From Bacteriovoracaceae bacterium (GTDB taxonomy: Bacteria > Bdellovibrionota > Bacteriovoracia > Bacteriovoracales > Bacteriovoracaceae), in assembly GCA_021737405.1 (NCBI GenBank), contig JAIPEG010000001.1, positions 1-64,000 on the forward strand: a stretch of 64,000 nt of DNA. The letters run 5' to 3'. The notes beneath the pieces are model-generated. The model did no database searches. It was not told the DNA's origin and saw only the letters and a program-made list of their open reading frames with translations. The position numbers and the translations under genes are program-made. Each line of letters starts with the position of its first letter. Within the stretch, counting starts at the first letter, position 1. Positions 34,197-43,253 of the stretch are shown here, one piece after another.

Positions 34197-35885
34197 TTAG
34201 GCAATTGATTTATCAGATTCTTGTAAATGAATCATCTCATGTATAATTTGCGCAGCCTTAGATGGATTCGCTTCTACTAAGGAAATAATTTTTTCACGAA
34301 GCATATTTCCTTCAATCTTTTCAGGATTTATCTTCTCTTCCATCTGAGGTAGGGCGTCTTCAAGACCAGGTAACTTTTGATTGGCCTGAACCCTTTCTAG
34401 TTCTTCAAGAGTTCGTGGTAAGAAATCCTCTACAGACTCTACCGTATTATCCGTAATCCACTGAACAAACGGTCTAACAATAAGGAAGAAGAATAGACTG
34501 ATAGCAAGACCAATTGTTAGATACTTAATGATATTTTTTATGAGCTCACGATTGGCCTTTTCGCGCATAAGAGCTTCGATCGCATCAGTATCTTCTTTGG
34601 CGAACTCCATGTTTTTAATGACAAGCTTGTCACCACGGCGATCACTTAAACCAATAGTAGAGCTAACAATCGCAGAGAAATTGGCAAGGTCTGCTTCACT
34701 CCACGGCTCATATTGCATTTTTTGGGCGCCATTTTCAGTTAAGACAGGATTTCCTTGAGCATCAACAACCGGTACTCTTCGTCCATCAATCATTACAGCG
34801 GCCGACACTTGCTTAAGTCCAGCAGAAGGCTTCTTTGATTTTGTCACTCGAGAAGGGACATTGTAGTTACGCGTGGTTAATTTCTTATCGACATTATTTC
34901 TTGTCTCAGGAATACCAGGTTGCGGTGTTTCTCCTGGCAAATTGGAACGGGCACCAGGAATCCCCTGTGGACTCGGTCTTGCTCCATTAAGCTTTTGACT
35001 ATTTTCAACTTCAGAAAGAACGGCTTTATTTTCTTGGTCATAAGTAGTCTCTGTAGAAACAGATGTCGTAAAATCCATATTAACAGAAACTTTTGCAATC
35101 ACTTTTCCTTGGCCCACAACCTTAGCGAGGATTTCTTCAATTTGACGCTCATATTGTGAATTCATTTTTTGCTCAAGCGCTACACGATTGGCGGTATAGG
35201 CCGTCATAGCGTCGCCGATATTATCTGAAAGCTTCTTACCTCGATCATCTAAGATTACGACGTTCTCAGGTCTCATACCATCAACAGAGCTAGAAACAAG
35301 CTGGCCAATTCCTTTAATTTCACTTGGAGTAAGACTTACACCGCGATCAAGTTCGATTATAACCGAGGCCGTAGGCGCCTTTTTTTCACTTACAAAAGGA
35401 CTGCTCTCCGGAATACTCAAGTGGACACGCGCTCTTTTCACACCTCTGATATATTTAATCGTCTTTATGAGCTCACCTTCAAGAGCTCTTTGCTTATTTA
35501 CCTTTTGAACAAATGACGTCGTACCAAAACTTTGCTTATCGAAAACTTCATAACCAACGGTGCCACTAAAATTGACGCCCAAAGTAGCAATTTCTAGTCG
35601 CCACTTATTAACCATGTCTTCTGGTATTTTAATGACCTTGCCATCATCAACCACAAGCTTTGGAATATTCTTTTCTTCTAAGAGAATTTGTATTTTTTGA
35701 GAATCTTCCTTATTTAAGTCCGAATAGAGAATCTCATAACGCGTATTCGTCACCCATAAAACCATACTAAACAGGGCACCGATAATAAGCGTCGTTGTGG
35801 CAATAAGACCAACTTTCTTGTTGAAATCTAAGCCTACAAAAAACTCTTTAAAATTTCGGAAGACTTTTTCAATTATGTCTTGCAC
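34197..35885 (-). CDS. fliF: Flagellar MS-ring protein FliF
   Basis: Product of 562 residues from a GTG start with AGGAGG 6 nt upstream. Two membrane helices (about 25-45 and 470-490) bracket the periplasmic ring-building domains: 'YEILYSDLNKEDSQKIQILLEEKNIP', 'NKQRALEGELIKTIKYIRGVKRARVHLSIPE' with the RVHLS motif, and a Pro/Gly-rich loop around 340-370. The C-terminal tail 'NMLREKIISLVEANPSKAAQIIHEMI' binds FliG. It is the core around which the basal body assembles. Confidence 0.97.
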   Translation of the reverse strand: MQDIIEKVFRNFKEFFVGLDFNKKVGLIATTTLIIGALFSMVLWVTNTRYEILYSDLNKEDSQKIQILLEEKNIPKLVVDDGKVIKIPEDMVNKWRLEIATLGVNFSGTVGYEVFDKQSFGTTSFVQKVNKQRALEGELIKTIKYIRGVKRARVHLSIPESSPFVSEKKAPTASVIIELDRGVSLTPSEIKGIGQLVSSSVDGMRPENVVILDDRGKKLSDNIGDAMTAYTANRVALEQKMNSQYERQIEEILAKVVGQGKVIAKVSVNMDFTTSVSTETTYDQENKAVLSEVENSQKLNGARPSPQGIPGARSNLPGETPQPGIPETRNNVDKKLTTRNYNVPSRVTKSKKPSAGLKQVSAAVMIDGRRVPVVDAQGNPVLTENGAQKMQYEPWSEADLANFSAIVSSTIGLSDRRGDKLVIKNMEFAKEDTDAIEALMREKANRELIKNIIKYLTIGLAISLFFFLIVRPFVQWITDNTVESVEDFLPRTLEELERVQANQKLPGLEDALPQMEEKINPEKIEGNMLREKIISLVEANPSKAAQIIHEMIHLQESDKSIA

Positions 35886-35940
35886 GGAATTCCTCCTAAA
35901 TACTTGCTAACCACATCCTATGGACAGCTCTTAATACAGA

Positions 35941-36312
35941 TTAAACCTGCATTTTCATTACTTCACGATAGGCATCAAGAACCTTTTGTCTTATTTGATT
36001 CATACTCTTGAAGGCTATCTCTGCTTTTTCCACTGACAACATCGTTTCGTGGATATTTTTATTCTCTCCCGTCACTAGCTTCTGAATAGATTCATTGGCC
36101 TTATTTTGGAGACTATTTACTTCAGTGATTGAGTTGGCCAAGAAATCCCCAAAAGTAGAGAATCCTTTAGACTCAGGTGTTGGACTTAGACCATCGAGCT
36201 CTTCAACCCACTGGTAATCATTAACACCCTTCATTTCTGCAGAACGAGTCCAACTTTTCGCATCATAGCGGTTAAGTATGTCTTGAATTGTTCCCACATT
36301 TTGAATGGCCAT
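35941..36312 (-). CDS. fliE: Flagellar hook-basal body protein FliE
   Basis: Product of 123 residues. The C-terminal half 'NIHETMLSVEKAEIAFKSMNQIRQKVLDAYREVMKMQV' is the conserved FliE signature (helix with EKAxIAFK...QIRxKxLDAYxEIM-like spacing). FliE connects the MS ring to the rod. AGGAGG before the ATG. Sits between flgC and fliF as usual. Confidence 0.93.
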   Translation of the reverse strand: MAIQNVGTIQDILNRYDAKSWTRSAEMKGVNDYQWVEELDGLSPTPESKGFSTFGDFLANSITEVNSLQNKANESIQKLVTGENKNIHETMLSVEKAEIAFKSMNQIRQKVLDAYREVMKMQV

Positions 36313-36341
36313 GATGTCCTCCTGACGTCGTTAAGCCTTAA

Positions 36342-36782
36342 TTAATTCTTACCAATCTCTAAGGCCTTCATCGCCATGGATTTGGTTGTATTAAGAGCAC
36401 TAATATTTGCTTCATAAGCTCTTGAGGCAGATATCATGTCTGCCATTTCTTCCATTATATTTATATCAGGGTAGGCCACATAACCTTGATCATTAGCATC
36501 CGGATGATCAGGCTCATACTTTAAAACAGGTGGCTTATCTGATGAGATTACTTCTGTTGCGTGTACTGCTTGGGCCTTCTCATCAAGTTCCCCTTCAAGG
36601 ATGTCCCCAAAGGATTCTCTTGCTGGCTCACTACCAAAGACCACCTCTTTTTTACGGTAAGGCCCACCTTCGGCGGTTCTAGTTGTTTGGGCGTTTGCAA
36701 TATTAGAAGAGATTGCCCCCATTCTCTTTCTATTTGCCGCTAGGCCTGATGAACTAATTTTTAAACTTGTTAAAAAATCCAT
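36342..36782 (-). CDS. flgC: Flagellar basal-body rod protein FlgC
   Basis: Product of 146 residues. The N-terminal rod motif 'SLKISSSGLAANRKRMGAISSNIANAQTTR' and the C-terminal 'PDINIMEEMADMISASRAYEANISALNT' are the family signatures. Proximal rod subunit. AGGAGTAAG upstream of ATG; follows flgB by 9 nt. Confidence 0.95.
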   Translation of the reverse strand: MDFLTSLKISSSGLAANRKRMGAISSNIANAQTTRTAEGGPYRKKEVVFGSEPARESFGDILEGELDEKAQAVHATEVISSDKPPVLKYEPDHPDANDQGYVAYPDINIMEEMADMISASRAYEANISALNTTKSMAMKALEIGKN

Positions 36783-36791
36783 TTCTTACTC

Positions 36792-37199
36792 CTAACGATC
36801 ATTCGAGATAGCATATTTCATGAGCCCAATCTTCTTATTCAGTAGCTGTACCGCTGCATCATAGAGAATCTTGTTTTCTACCATCTTTGCCATTTCCTGC
36901 TCTCGGTCCACAGTGTTGCCATCTTCGGCGACGACACCATTACTATCTTCATAGATTTCTGGTTCCAAATTATCGAAGCCACCATTTCCCACATCAAAGT
37001 GACGCTCATCAGGAGACTTCATCTGCATATTCCCATCCACATCTAAAGCTCTCGCAAGGGCCGCTTCAAAATCGACTCTCTTTGCTTTATAACCGGGCGT
37101 ATCAGCGTTAGAGATATTACTAGAGATAATCTCTTGGCGCATTTGACGGAAGTTGAGCGAAGCCGCCAAAGCTTTAAGTGTTTTATCATCTACATTCAT
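36792..37199 (-). CDS. flgB: Flagellar basal-body rod protein FlgB
   Basis: Product of 135 residues from ATG 37199, chosen because AGGAG lies about 7 nt upstream (a longer reading would add seven unlikely residues). 'ALAASLNFRQMRQEIISSNISNADTPGYKAKRVDFE' and the C-terminal 'QEMAKMVENKILYDAAVQLL' are typical of FlgB. Proximal rod subunit. First classical structural gene of the operon, just after the AAA regulator. Confidence 0.94.
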   Translation of the reverse strand: MNVDDKTLKALAASLNFRQMRQEIISSNISNADTPGYKAKRVDFEAALARALDVDGNMQMKSPDERHFDVGNGGFDNLEPEIYEDSNGVVAEDGNTVDREQEMAKMVENKILYDAAVQLLNKKIGLMKYAISNDR

Positions 37200-37250
37200 A
37201 ATATCTCCTTCACCACACACCCGGTTGGGATTGTGGAGGTCAAAAAATTA

Positions 37251-38180
37251 TTATCTTAAATTAACGAAATAAGCGTTCCCATCAGAGCGATACTCATTAA
37301 TCTTATTTCTAAGTGTTCTAATCGATACACCAAGAATCTTTGCTGCTTGTGTTCTATTTTCACTTGTATGAATAAGTGCCTTTTTAATGAGAAGCTTTTC
37401 TGCTTCTTTTAACGACATGAGACGAATTCCCTCATTATCATCATCACTAATCATATTTACGGCCTTCTTCTCTCCAATTTCGAGATCAGCTTCTGTTAAG
37501 AACTCTCCCGTGCAATTGGCAACAGAGCTTTCAATGACAGTTCTTAATTCATGAACGTTATGTGTCCAGTAATGACCAAGAATTTTGTCCATAGCCGATG
37601 AATCAATTGTAAGGTTTTTATCCTGACAAAATTCACGAACAAAGTGTTGTGCCATCATCTCAAGATCATTAGCTCTTTCACGTAGAGGTGTTAGGCTTAC
37701 GGTGTTGTTACTTACTAAAGTATAAAGTCCACGATAGAAGCGACCAGAGCCTACCAACTTCGATAGGTTCTTAGTTGTCGTTGCCATAATACGGACATCG
37801 ATATCGTAATCGGCTAGTTCCGATACGATTTTGTGGAGTTTTTTCTGGAATTCATCATCAAGGCCGTCGATATTGGCAAAGACAACTGATCCTGTGTTGG
37901 CCTTCTCAAGAACACCCTTATTAAAGCGACCCTCTTCGTCCCTCCAACCCAGAATGTAATTTTCAACTGTTTTCGCATCAGCACTACAATCCACCATTTC
38001 AAATGGCTTTGCAGCACGACTTGAGTTTTCATGAATGTAACGAGCAAGAGTTCTCTTACCAACTCCGGCTTCACCTGCAATAAGAACAGGTGCTTTTGTT
38101 ACAGACACATTCGCTGCTACATTTACAGCTTTTTGCACCTTTGGATCTCTTCCAAATAGCTCAACATTTACCGTTTCCAT
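37251..38180 (-). CDS. Degenerate NtrC-like AAA+ regulator in the flagellar operon
   Basis: Product of 309 residues from ATG 38180 (AGGAGGTCAA upstream). AAA+ core with Walker A GEAGVGKR (36-43) and a C-terminal Fis-type HTH ('NRTQAAKILGVSIRTLRNK', about 280-298). However, the sigma-54 contact loop GAFTGA is absent: the position reads WRDEEGRFNKG. Walker B reads VVFANID instead of xxFLDEI, losing both acidic residues. The arginine-finger segment FRxDLYYRL is replaced by FYRGLYTLV. It can therefore probably bind ATP but not hydrolyse it or remodel sigma-54. It is probably a DNA-binding regulatory partner (FlbD-like position), perhaps acting with the complete regulator upstream. Confidence 0.8.
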   Translation of the reverse strand: METVNVELFGRDPKVQKAVNVAANVSVTKAPVLIAGEAGVGKRTLARYIHENSSRAAKPFEMVDCSADAKTVENYILGWRDEEGRFNKGVLEKANTGSVVFANIDGLDDEFQKKLHKIVSELADYDIDVRIMATTTKNLSKLVGSGRFYRGLYTLVSNNTVSLTPLRERANDLEMMAQHFVREFCQDKNLTIDSSAMDKILGHYWTHNVHELRTVIESSVANCTGEFLTEADLEIGEKKAVNMISDDDNEGIRLMSLKEAEKLLIKKALIHTSENRTQAAKILGVSIRTLRNKINEYRSDGNAYFVNLR

Positions 38181-38223
38181 TTGACCTCCTGTCAATTCTG
38201 AACCCAATCCTTGGGCCGGTTTT

Positions 38224-40929
38224 TTATATCGTTCGCTCTTTTATGGCCATGAGTGATAGCTCTGACCTTACTAATTCTTTTATCGATGCAGGTGTCTCAT
38301 TGTCCTGCAGTATTTTTTCAAAAAGCGCCTTTGCCTCCTGAGGTTTCTTATTCTTTGCAAGTGCCATGCCTAAAAGATAAGTACAGCGCCCAGTGTAATC
38401 TGTTCCAGGATACAGCTTTAAAAATTCCTTAATTCTAGGCTCTAGCAAAAGCGAGGACTTATCCGAATTTTTTCCTGCGATAATTTCAATATTTAAGTAT
38501 CCTAGCCTCTCCCTCATGGATTTCATGAAAGGATTATTGGGGGCGTAGTTAGAGGTGTCGGACAAAATGGCCTCAGTGACTTTTTGGAACTTATCAAACT
38601 TCCCTAATTGATAAAGAGCATCTGTGTACTTATTTATCATCCCTGCCAATTCCATTGGGTCAAAAATAGTCTGCTTCTTCTGACTTGAGAGGAAACGCTC
38701 AAAACTCATCGCGGAAGCCTTATAGTCCTTTTGGGCGTAATCAATTAAGCCTGAATAGTAATGAACCTGGTTGCTTCTATTATTAATGTTGATGATCTGC
38801 TGTAGCCCTCGCCTAGCAAGATCCCAATTTTTAAGCTTGATGTCTTTAATAACACCTAACTCATAAATCATTTCATCATTGTTATCTGTTCGTCTTCTCG
38901 GTATCCAAATGGGAAATGTCCTTTCAGGAGTCTTAGAAAGAGCTTTAAAATCACCAAATAATTTTTCAAAGCCATCATATAGACCTAAGTGAAGGTAACT
39001 CTGTCCAACTATAAAATTCATATAAGCATCATTGGCGACTTTACTTACATAAGTATTTTTAAACTTATTCCACTCTCTTACCACTTTAGAATATTCACTA
39101 TTTTCAAACTCCTTTTGAATAATCCCATATACGATTTCTGCGCCATCAGCTTGAAAGACTCTTCTCTCGACAGGCTTAAAAGAAGTTAATGGAAGGGCCG
39201 CCAAATAGGTCATAGCACTTTCATATTGCCCATCAGCGATATAACTTCTTAACCTCGTCAACCACAATAGTTTTTTGTGATCAAGAGTGAGGTTAATGTT
39301 TTCATCAATATTTAAAAAGGCACGGTTTTCTAGATCTTCTTCTTTTAAATCAATTTTACGAATGGATCTTAAGGCAGCATAACGAATTCGCGCCTCAGCA
39401 CTAATAAGGCTATCTTGTGAACGATTAATAGCATTTTTGTAGAGAACGATAGTCTGATTGATGTCTTTTTCTAAAATATCAAAGGCCAAAGCTAGCCTCA
39501 ACCGAGCATGTGATGAGTGAGTGTGGTAACTGTGTTGAGTGATAAAATCATCAAATAACTTAATCGCGATTTTATATTTAGCCTTTTGAAAATAGGCCTC
39601 TGCTACATTAAAGAGAATCGAGGGAGCAACCGGCTTTGCTAAACCAGCTTTATTAGATTCATAGATAGAAATGACCTTATCGATATCCCCTAGCTTATGA
39701 TTCACATATATCTCATAGGCCATTAACTTACTTTTTGAAATAATTTTTCTAATGGTTTTTTCTTTAATGACTTCTGAAACCTTCTCGACTTGATTCAATT
39801 TAGCCAGATTAAAGATGATGGCGTCAGCTGCATACTGACTTTCTTCATAATCAAAGTTTTCTTTACTGCTAACATAGAATCGCTTAGCGATAGTTAACGA
39901 TTCAACATATTCATTATTCTTTTTATGATAAGCGAACAAGTACTTATATATCGCCTTTTGCATATCATAGTTCTTTGTTCTTCCGGCTATCGAAGAGAGC
40001 ATATTTATGGCCATTTTAATCGGCTCTAAATTTCCACCATTTATATTGTCTCTTAATATCGCATTGGCCTTCAGATATTCTAATAAATCAACTTCTTCAT
40101 CAGCTCCATATTTTTCTTGATAGAGCTTAATGGACTTATACATAAGACCATACTTCTTCTTTCTAAAGAGGTTGATAGCAAGCTGCAGATGAGCTTCCTT
40201 CTCTGACTTTGAGTACTCTCTATTTTGAATGGGGTAAAAATGCTCTGGTGTTTTAGTTCTTAGATCAAAAGAAATCACAAGCTCTGGGCCAAAAGACTCA
40301 TAATTCCATATAAAGGAAGCGCCATAACGAAAATCTCTAAAACCGGGGTTTTTATCAATGACCTTTTCTACAAGCTTCTCTGTAGGAGCGACTTCCTTCT
40401 TCTCTTCTGTCTTCTTTAGAAATGGAGGATTCTTAACTTTCTCTTTTGCTGTGGTGACTTTTCCATCAGAGCTTGCAGTCTTCTTTTTCTTTGCCTGCTT
40501 TTCTAAATCTTTAAATGTTTGCTCATCAGTACCTTCTTTCCAAAAGTCAAAGACATGTTTTTGTTCGCGTTCTCTATAGAAGTTAAAGACTTCGACATCG
40601 TCACCAGCTAAAGCGATTTCAATTGTTGATACGTTATTCTCTCCGTTGGGCTCTTGAAACTTTAAAGACTTTATATACTTGCTATTCTTCTTCAGAGATT
40701 GAAGCTCTTTTTTCGCTTCATTATAGAACCCAGTATTCAGAGTCTTTAGCAAAACTCTCTCTCCACGCTTTTCAACAACGATATTTTCTTTTGCAGTAAA
40801 AACATTCCAACGTAAATGAGTGCTGGCATTTTCTTCTCTTATGACTTCGGCAAAAGTTTCTGGACAGGAAAAAACAATCCCTAAGATGAGCTGTGTAAGT
40901 GTCAAAAATTTGATGAACTTTTTTCTCAT
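38224..40929 (-). CDS. Exported TPR-repeat protein heading the flagellar operon
   Basis: Product of 901 residues. Signal peptide (1-27, ends ETFAE). Residues about 30-130 form a beta-rich domain. From about 235 onward helical TPR-like pairs dominate: several helices with the A/G...Y...A spacing such as 'AEAYFQKAKYKIAIKLFDDFI', 'NFIVGQSYLHLGLYDGFEKL' and 'YYSGLIDYAQKDYKASAMSFERFL'. Lys/Glu-rich low-complexity linker at about 145-195. Probably a periplasmic scaffold for the basal body; no homologue recognised for certain. Its leader carries a small hairpin whose loop exposes AGGAA before the ATG. Confidence 0.65.
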   Translation of the reverse strand: MRKKFIKFLTLTQLILGIVFSCPETFAEVIREENASTHLRWNVFTAKENIVVEKRGERVLLKTLNTGFYNEAKKELQSLKKNSKYIKSLKFQEPNGENNVSTIEIALAGDDVEVFNFYREREQKHVFDFWKEGTDEQTFKDLEKQAKKKKTASSDGKVTTAKEKVKNPPFLKKTEEKKEVAPTEKLVEKVIDKNPGFRDFRYGASFIWNYESFGPELVISFDLRTKTPEHFYPIQNREYSKSEKEAHLQLAINLFRKKKYGLMYKSIKLYQEKYGADEEVDLLEYLKANAILRDNINGGNLEPIKMAINMLSSIAGRTKNYDMQKAIYKYLFAYHKKNNEYVESLTIAKRFYVSSKENFDYEESQYAADAIIFNLAKLNQVEKVSEVIKEKTIRKIISKSKLMAYEIYVNHKLGDIDKVISIYESNKAGLAKPVAPSILFNVAEAYFQKAKYKIAIKLFDDFITQHSYHTHSSHARLRLALAFDILEKDINQTIVLYKNAINRSQDSLISAEARIRYAALRSIRKIDLKEEDLENRAFLNIDENINLTLDHKKLLWLTRLRSYIADGQYESAMTYLAALPLTSFKPVERRVFQADGAEIVYGIIQKEFENSEYSKVVREWNKFKNTYVSKVANDAYMNFIVGQSYLHLGLYDGFEKLFGDFKALSKTPERTFPIWIPRRRTDNNDEMIYELGVIKDIKLKNWDLARRGLQQIININNRSNQVHYYSGLIDYAQKDYKASAMSFERFLSSQKKQTIFDPMELAGMINKYTDALYQLGKFDKFQKVTEAILSDTSNYAPNNPFMKSMRERLGYLNIEIIAGKNSDKSSLLLEPRIKEFLKLYPGTDYTGRCTYLLGMALAKNKKPQEAKALFEKILQDNETPASIKELVRSELSLMAIKERTI

Positions 40930-41231
40930 GAAATTGAAACTTCCTGTTTCACGTTTTAGTTTAGGAGCAGATGCTATTCACTAAAACCTTTTAAATTCGC
41001 TTGTGGTCAGACTCTTCCTAAGTCTCCCATCTCAATCATTTTACCTCGATCCGCGTAAAAAAAAAGGAAATATTTGCTCACAGGAATAAAATTCCTAGTA
41101 ACAATTTTGACTCACGCATTAGAGGGATAATATCTTTTAAAATTCCACTATTTATAGAGGAGCTGGTGCCATAGGGTCACCGAGTAAAGATGTAGGCCAT
41201 CTGAGAGAGTTAAATGGTCAGAAATAAGATT
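40930..41231. other. 302-bp non-coding region between flagellar operon and sigma-54 regulator
   Basis: No gene. It holds TGAAAC-TTCCT-GTTTCA (40935-40951), whose loop carries the Shine-Dalgarno of the TPR gene on the minus strand. It also holds AGGAAT-AAA-ATTCCT (41082-41096), a minus-strand T-run (41058-41066), and two small hairpins GGTG/CACC (41167-41183) and GATG/CATC (41191-41203). These probably include the 5' leader and promoter of the flagellar operon, but no consensus sigma-70, sigma-28 or sigma-54 box is convincing. Confidence 0.4.
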
Positions 41232-42791
41232 TTATTGGAATTGATTCTCCATCAAACCCTTCTTTTTCATTTTTTCAATGAGAGTGGTTCGATTCATATG
41301 AAGAAGCTTTGAAGCCTGATTCTTATTTCCATTCGTCAATTCAAGTGCCTGACCGATTAAAGAGTCTTCAATTTCTGAAAGAGTCTTTTTTAAATCAAGT
41401 CCTTCATTAGGTAATGAAATAAGTCCTTGGTAAGCCTGCTTCTTATCAGGTCTATGATGAAGAAACTTTGCCGGAAGATCTGATATCTTAACTGTGTTAC
41501 CACCTCTTAAGATAACTAATCTTTCGATTAAGTTTTCTAGCTCACGAACGTTACCTGGCCAATCATAGGTCAAAAGAACCTCAAGCACATCGTCTGCGAA
41601 ATCGATATTGTTTCTGCCATCTGCTGATACAAAGCGAGACAAGAAGTAACTTATGAGAAGAGGAATATCGTCTCTTCTCTCAAATAATGCTGGTAATTGA
41701 ACTGGAATGACATTGAGGCGATAAAAAAGGTCTTCACGAAAATTATTTTCAGCAACGGCCTTATCTAAATCACGGTGAGTCGCTGTAATGATCCTGACAT
41801 CAATGGGAGTAGCGCCAGAACCACCTACTCGCTCGATCTCTCTATTTTGTAATACTCTCAAAAGCTTTACTTGAAGAAGGAGTGGCATATCGCCAATCTC
41901 ATCTAAAAATATCGTTCCCTTATTGGCCGATTCAAAGCGGCCTTTTCTATCTGAAATTGCGCCAGTGAAAGCTCCCTTAACATGGCCAAATAACTCTGAC
42001 TCAAGAAGCTCACCAGGAATTGCCCCACAGTTAACGCTCACGAGGTCGTGTGAGGTTCGAGGGCTTAAGCGATGAATGGCCTTGGCAACAAGCTCTTTAC
42101 CCGTTCCAGATGGCCCATTGATTAAAACAGTAGAATCACTATTGGCAACTTTTGAGATTCTCTCAAAAACCTTTTTCATCAAAGGTGAGCGACCAATCAT
42201 GCCACAAAACATATCTTCTTCTTGTGGGCTCTCTAATGTGATTTTAGAACCATAGGGACCAAGGCTCTTGCGGCTCAAAAGGCCTATATCTTGCGTTGTC
42301 TTGGCCTGATTTAATCTTTCAAGAGGAAAGCCGAGCTTTAGAGTTAAGGCCTTCACAACAAGATCAGAAAGTATCTCTAGCTCAAAAGGTTTTGTGAGGT
42401 AGTGAAAGACCCCTTTCTTTGTCGCCATAATGGCAGTTTCGATTGAAGCGAATCCTGTCATCACAATCGAAACAAAATTTAGTCCCTTTTCTTTGAGAAG
42501 ATCAATAAGAAGAAGACCATCAGTTCCCCCCTCATTAAAGCTAATATCTGAGACCAAACAGAATGGTTCCATTTCTGGATTAGAAATTTTCTCTTTGTTT
42601 AAGTATTCAATGCAATTAGAAGGATTATCAAAGAAAACGACTTCAAGCCCCAAAGATTTTTTTAAATATCTCTGAACGGCCCGACCAAGAATTTGATCGT
42701 CTTCAACTATATAGATGATTGGAAGCGGACGATTTTCATCAGCTTTATTTTTTTCATCAAAAGTTGCGTGTAAAAATTCGAAATCTTTCAC
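41232..42791 (-). CDS. Sigma-54 dependent response regulator (NtrC family)
   Basis: Product of 519 residues from a GTG at 42791 (GGGGA about 5 nt upstream; the GTG four codons earlier has no site). Receiver domain about 20-150 with phospho-acceptor Asp in LVSDISF. Then AAA+ with GPSGTGKE, the sigma-54 loop '[16 protein letters not shown]', Walker B FLDEIGD, arginine fingers [12 protein letters not shown]-terminal Fis HTH ('[20 protein letters not shown]'). All catalytic features are present, so it can activate sigma-54 promoters after phosphorylation. Position just upstream of the flagellar operon makes FlgR/FleR-type control likely; no cognate kinase is adjacent. Confidence 0.93.
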   Translation of the reverse strand: MKDFEFLHATFDEKNKADENRPLPIIYIVEDDQILGRAVQRYLKKSLGLEVVFFDNPSNCIEYLNKEKISNPEMEPFCLVSDISFNEGGTDGLLLIDLLKEKGLNFVSIVMTGFASIETAIMATKKGVFHYLTKPFELEILSDLVVKALTLKLGFPLERLNQAKTTQDIGLLSRKSLGPYGSKITLESPQEEDMFCGMIGRSPLMKKVFERISKVANSDSTVLINGPSGTGKELVAKAIHRLSPRTSHDLVSVNCGAIPGELLESELFGHVKGAFTGAISDRKGRFESANKGTIFLDEIGDMPLLLQVKLLRVLQNREIERVGGSGATPIDVRIITATHRDLDKAVAENNFREDLFYRLNVIPVQLPALFERRDDIPLLISYFLSRFVSADGRNNIDFADDVLEVLLTYDWPGNVRELENLIERLVILRGGNTVKISDLPAKFLHHRPDKKQAYQGLISLPNEGLDLKKTLSEIEDSLIGQALELTNGNKNQASKLLHMNRTTLIEKMKKKGLMENQFQ

Positions 42792-42922
42792 AGTGTTCCC
42801 CACTTTCGCACCCTACTTTCCTTGGGTGATTCAAAAATCGTAGCCAAACACTCGGGCAGTGTCAATTTATCGACACCGGGAAAGACTTTCCTTTTCTAAC
42901 AGTAATAGAATCAATGAGTTAG

Positions 42923-43162
42923 TTAGAAGTTTCGGATGAGATCATCCAGAATGCGCGCAGAGTTATCAGGACTTCCCGCAAAAATATAGTAAATGAGAAA
43001 GAGTCCACAAGAAGCGGCTATGCCGTAAAAAACATAGGCCACCCATCTAACGTCCTTTATCCAATAAACATAACCAAATTGAGTAAAAATCATCATCAGC
43101 GGAATAGACCAAAAAGGAATGTAGCGGAAAATAAAATAGAGCGTATCGAGCACAAGATTCAT
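42923..43162 (-). CDS. Small membrane protein of unknown function
   Basis: Product of 79 residues with two or three membrane helices ('YIPFWSIPLMMIFTQFGYVYW' and 'WVAYVFYGIAASCGLFLIYYIFAG'). No recognised family and no clear Shine-Dalgarno. Kept because the reading frame is compact, ends just before the metK terminator, and the composition is a plausible membrane protein; it could be spurious. Confidence 0.45.
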   Translation of the reverse strand: MNLVLDTLYFIFRYIPFWSIPLMMIFTQFGYVYWIKDVRWVAYVFYGIAASCGLFLIYYIFAGSPDNSARILDDLIRNF

Positions 43163-43197
43163 GTATCTATTTTAGCGCATGCTGAATTTATAGCACC

Positions 43198-43228
43198 AAA
43201 AAAAAGGCCTCTTAAAAAAGAGGCCTTT
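43198..43228 (-). terminator. Intrinsic terminator of metK
   Basis: Perfect 11-bp stem AAAGGCCTCTT/AAGAGGCCTTT with a four-A loop, followed on the minus strand by a T-run (43198-43202 plus flanking bases). Confidence 0.9.
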
Positions 43229-43253
43229 CTTATAAATGTCATATGAAGAAGAA

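Noticed and set aside
40930-41231. c-di-GMP (GEMM) riboswitch in the flagellar leader
   Set aside because: The GCAAAGCC-type core and the GAAA tetraloop helix are missing; only short hairpins resemble parts of it.
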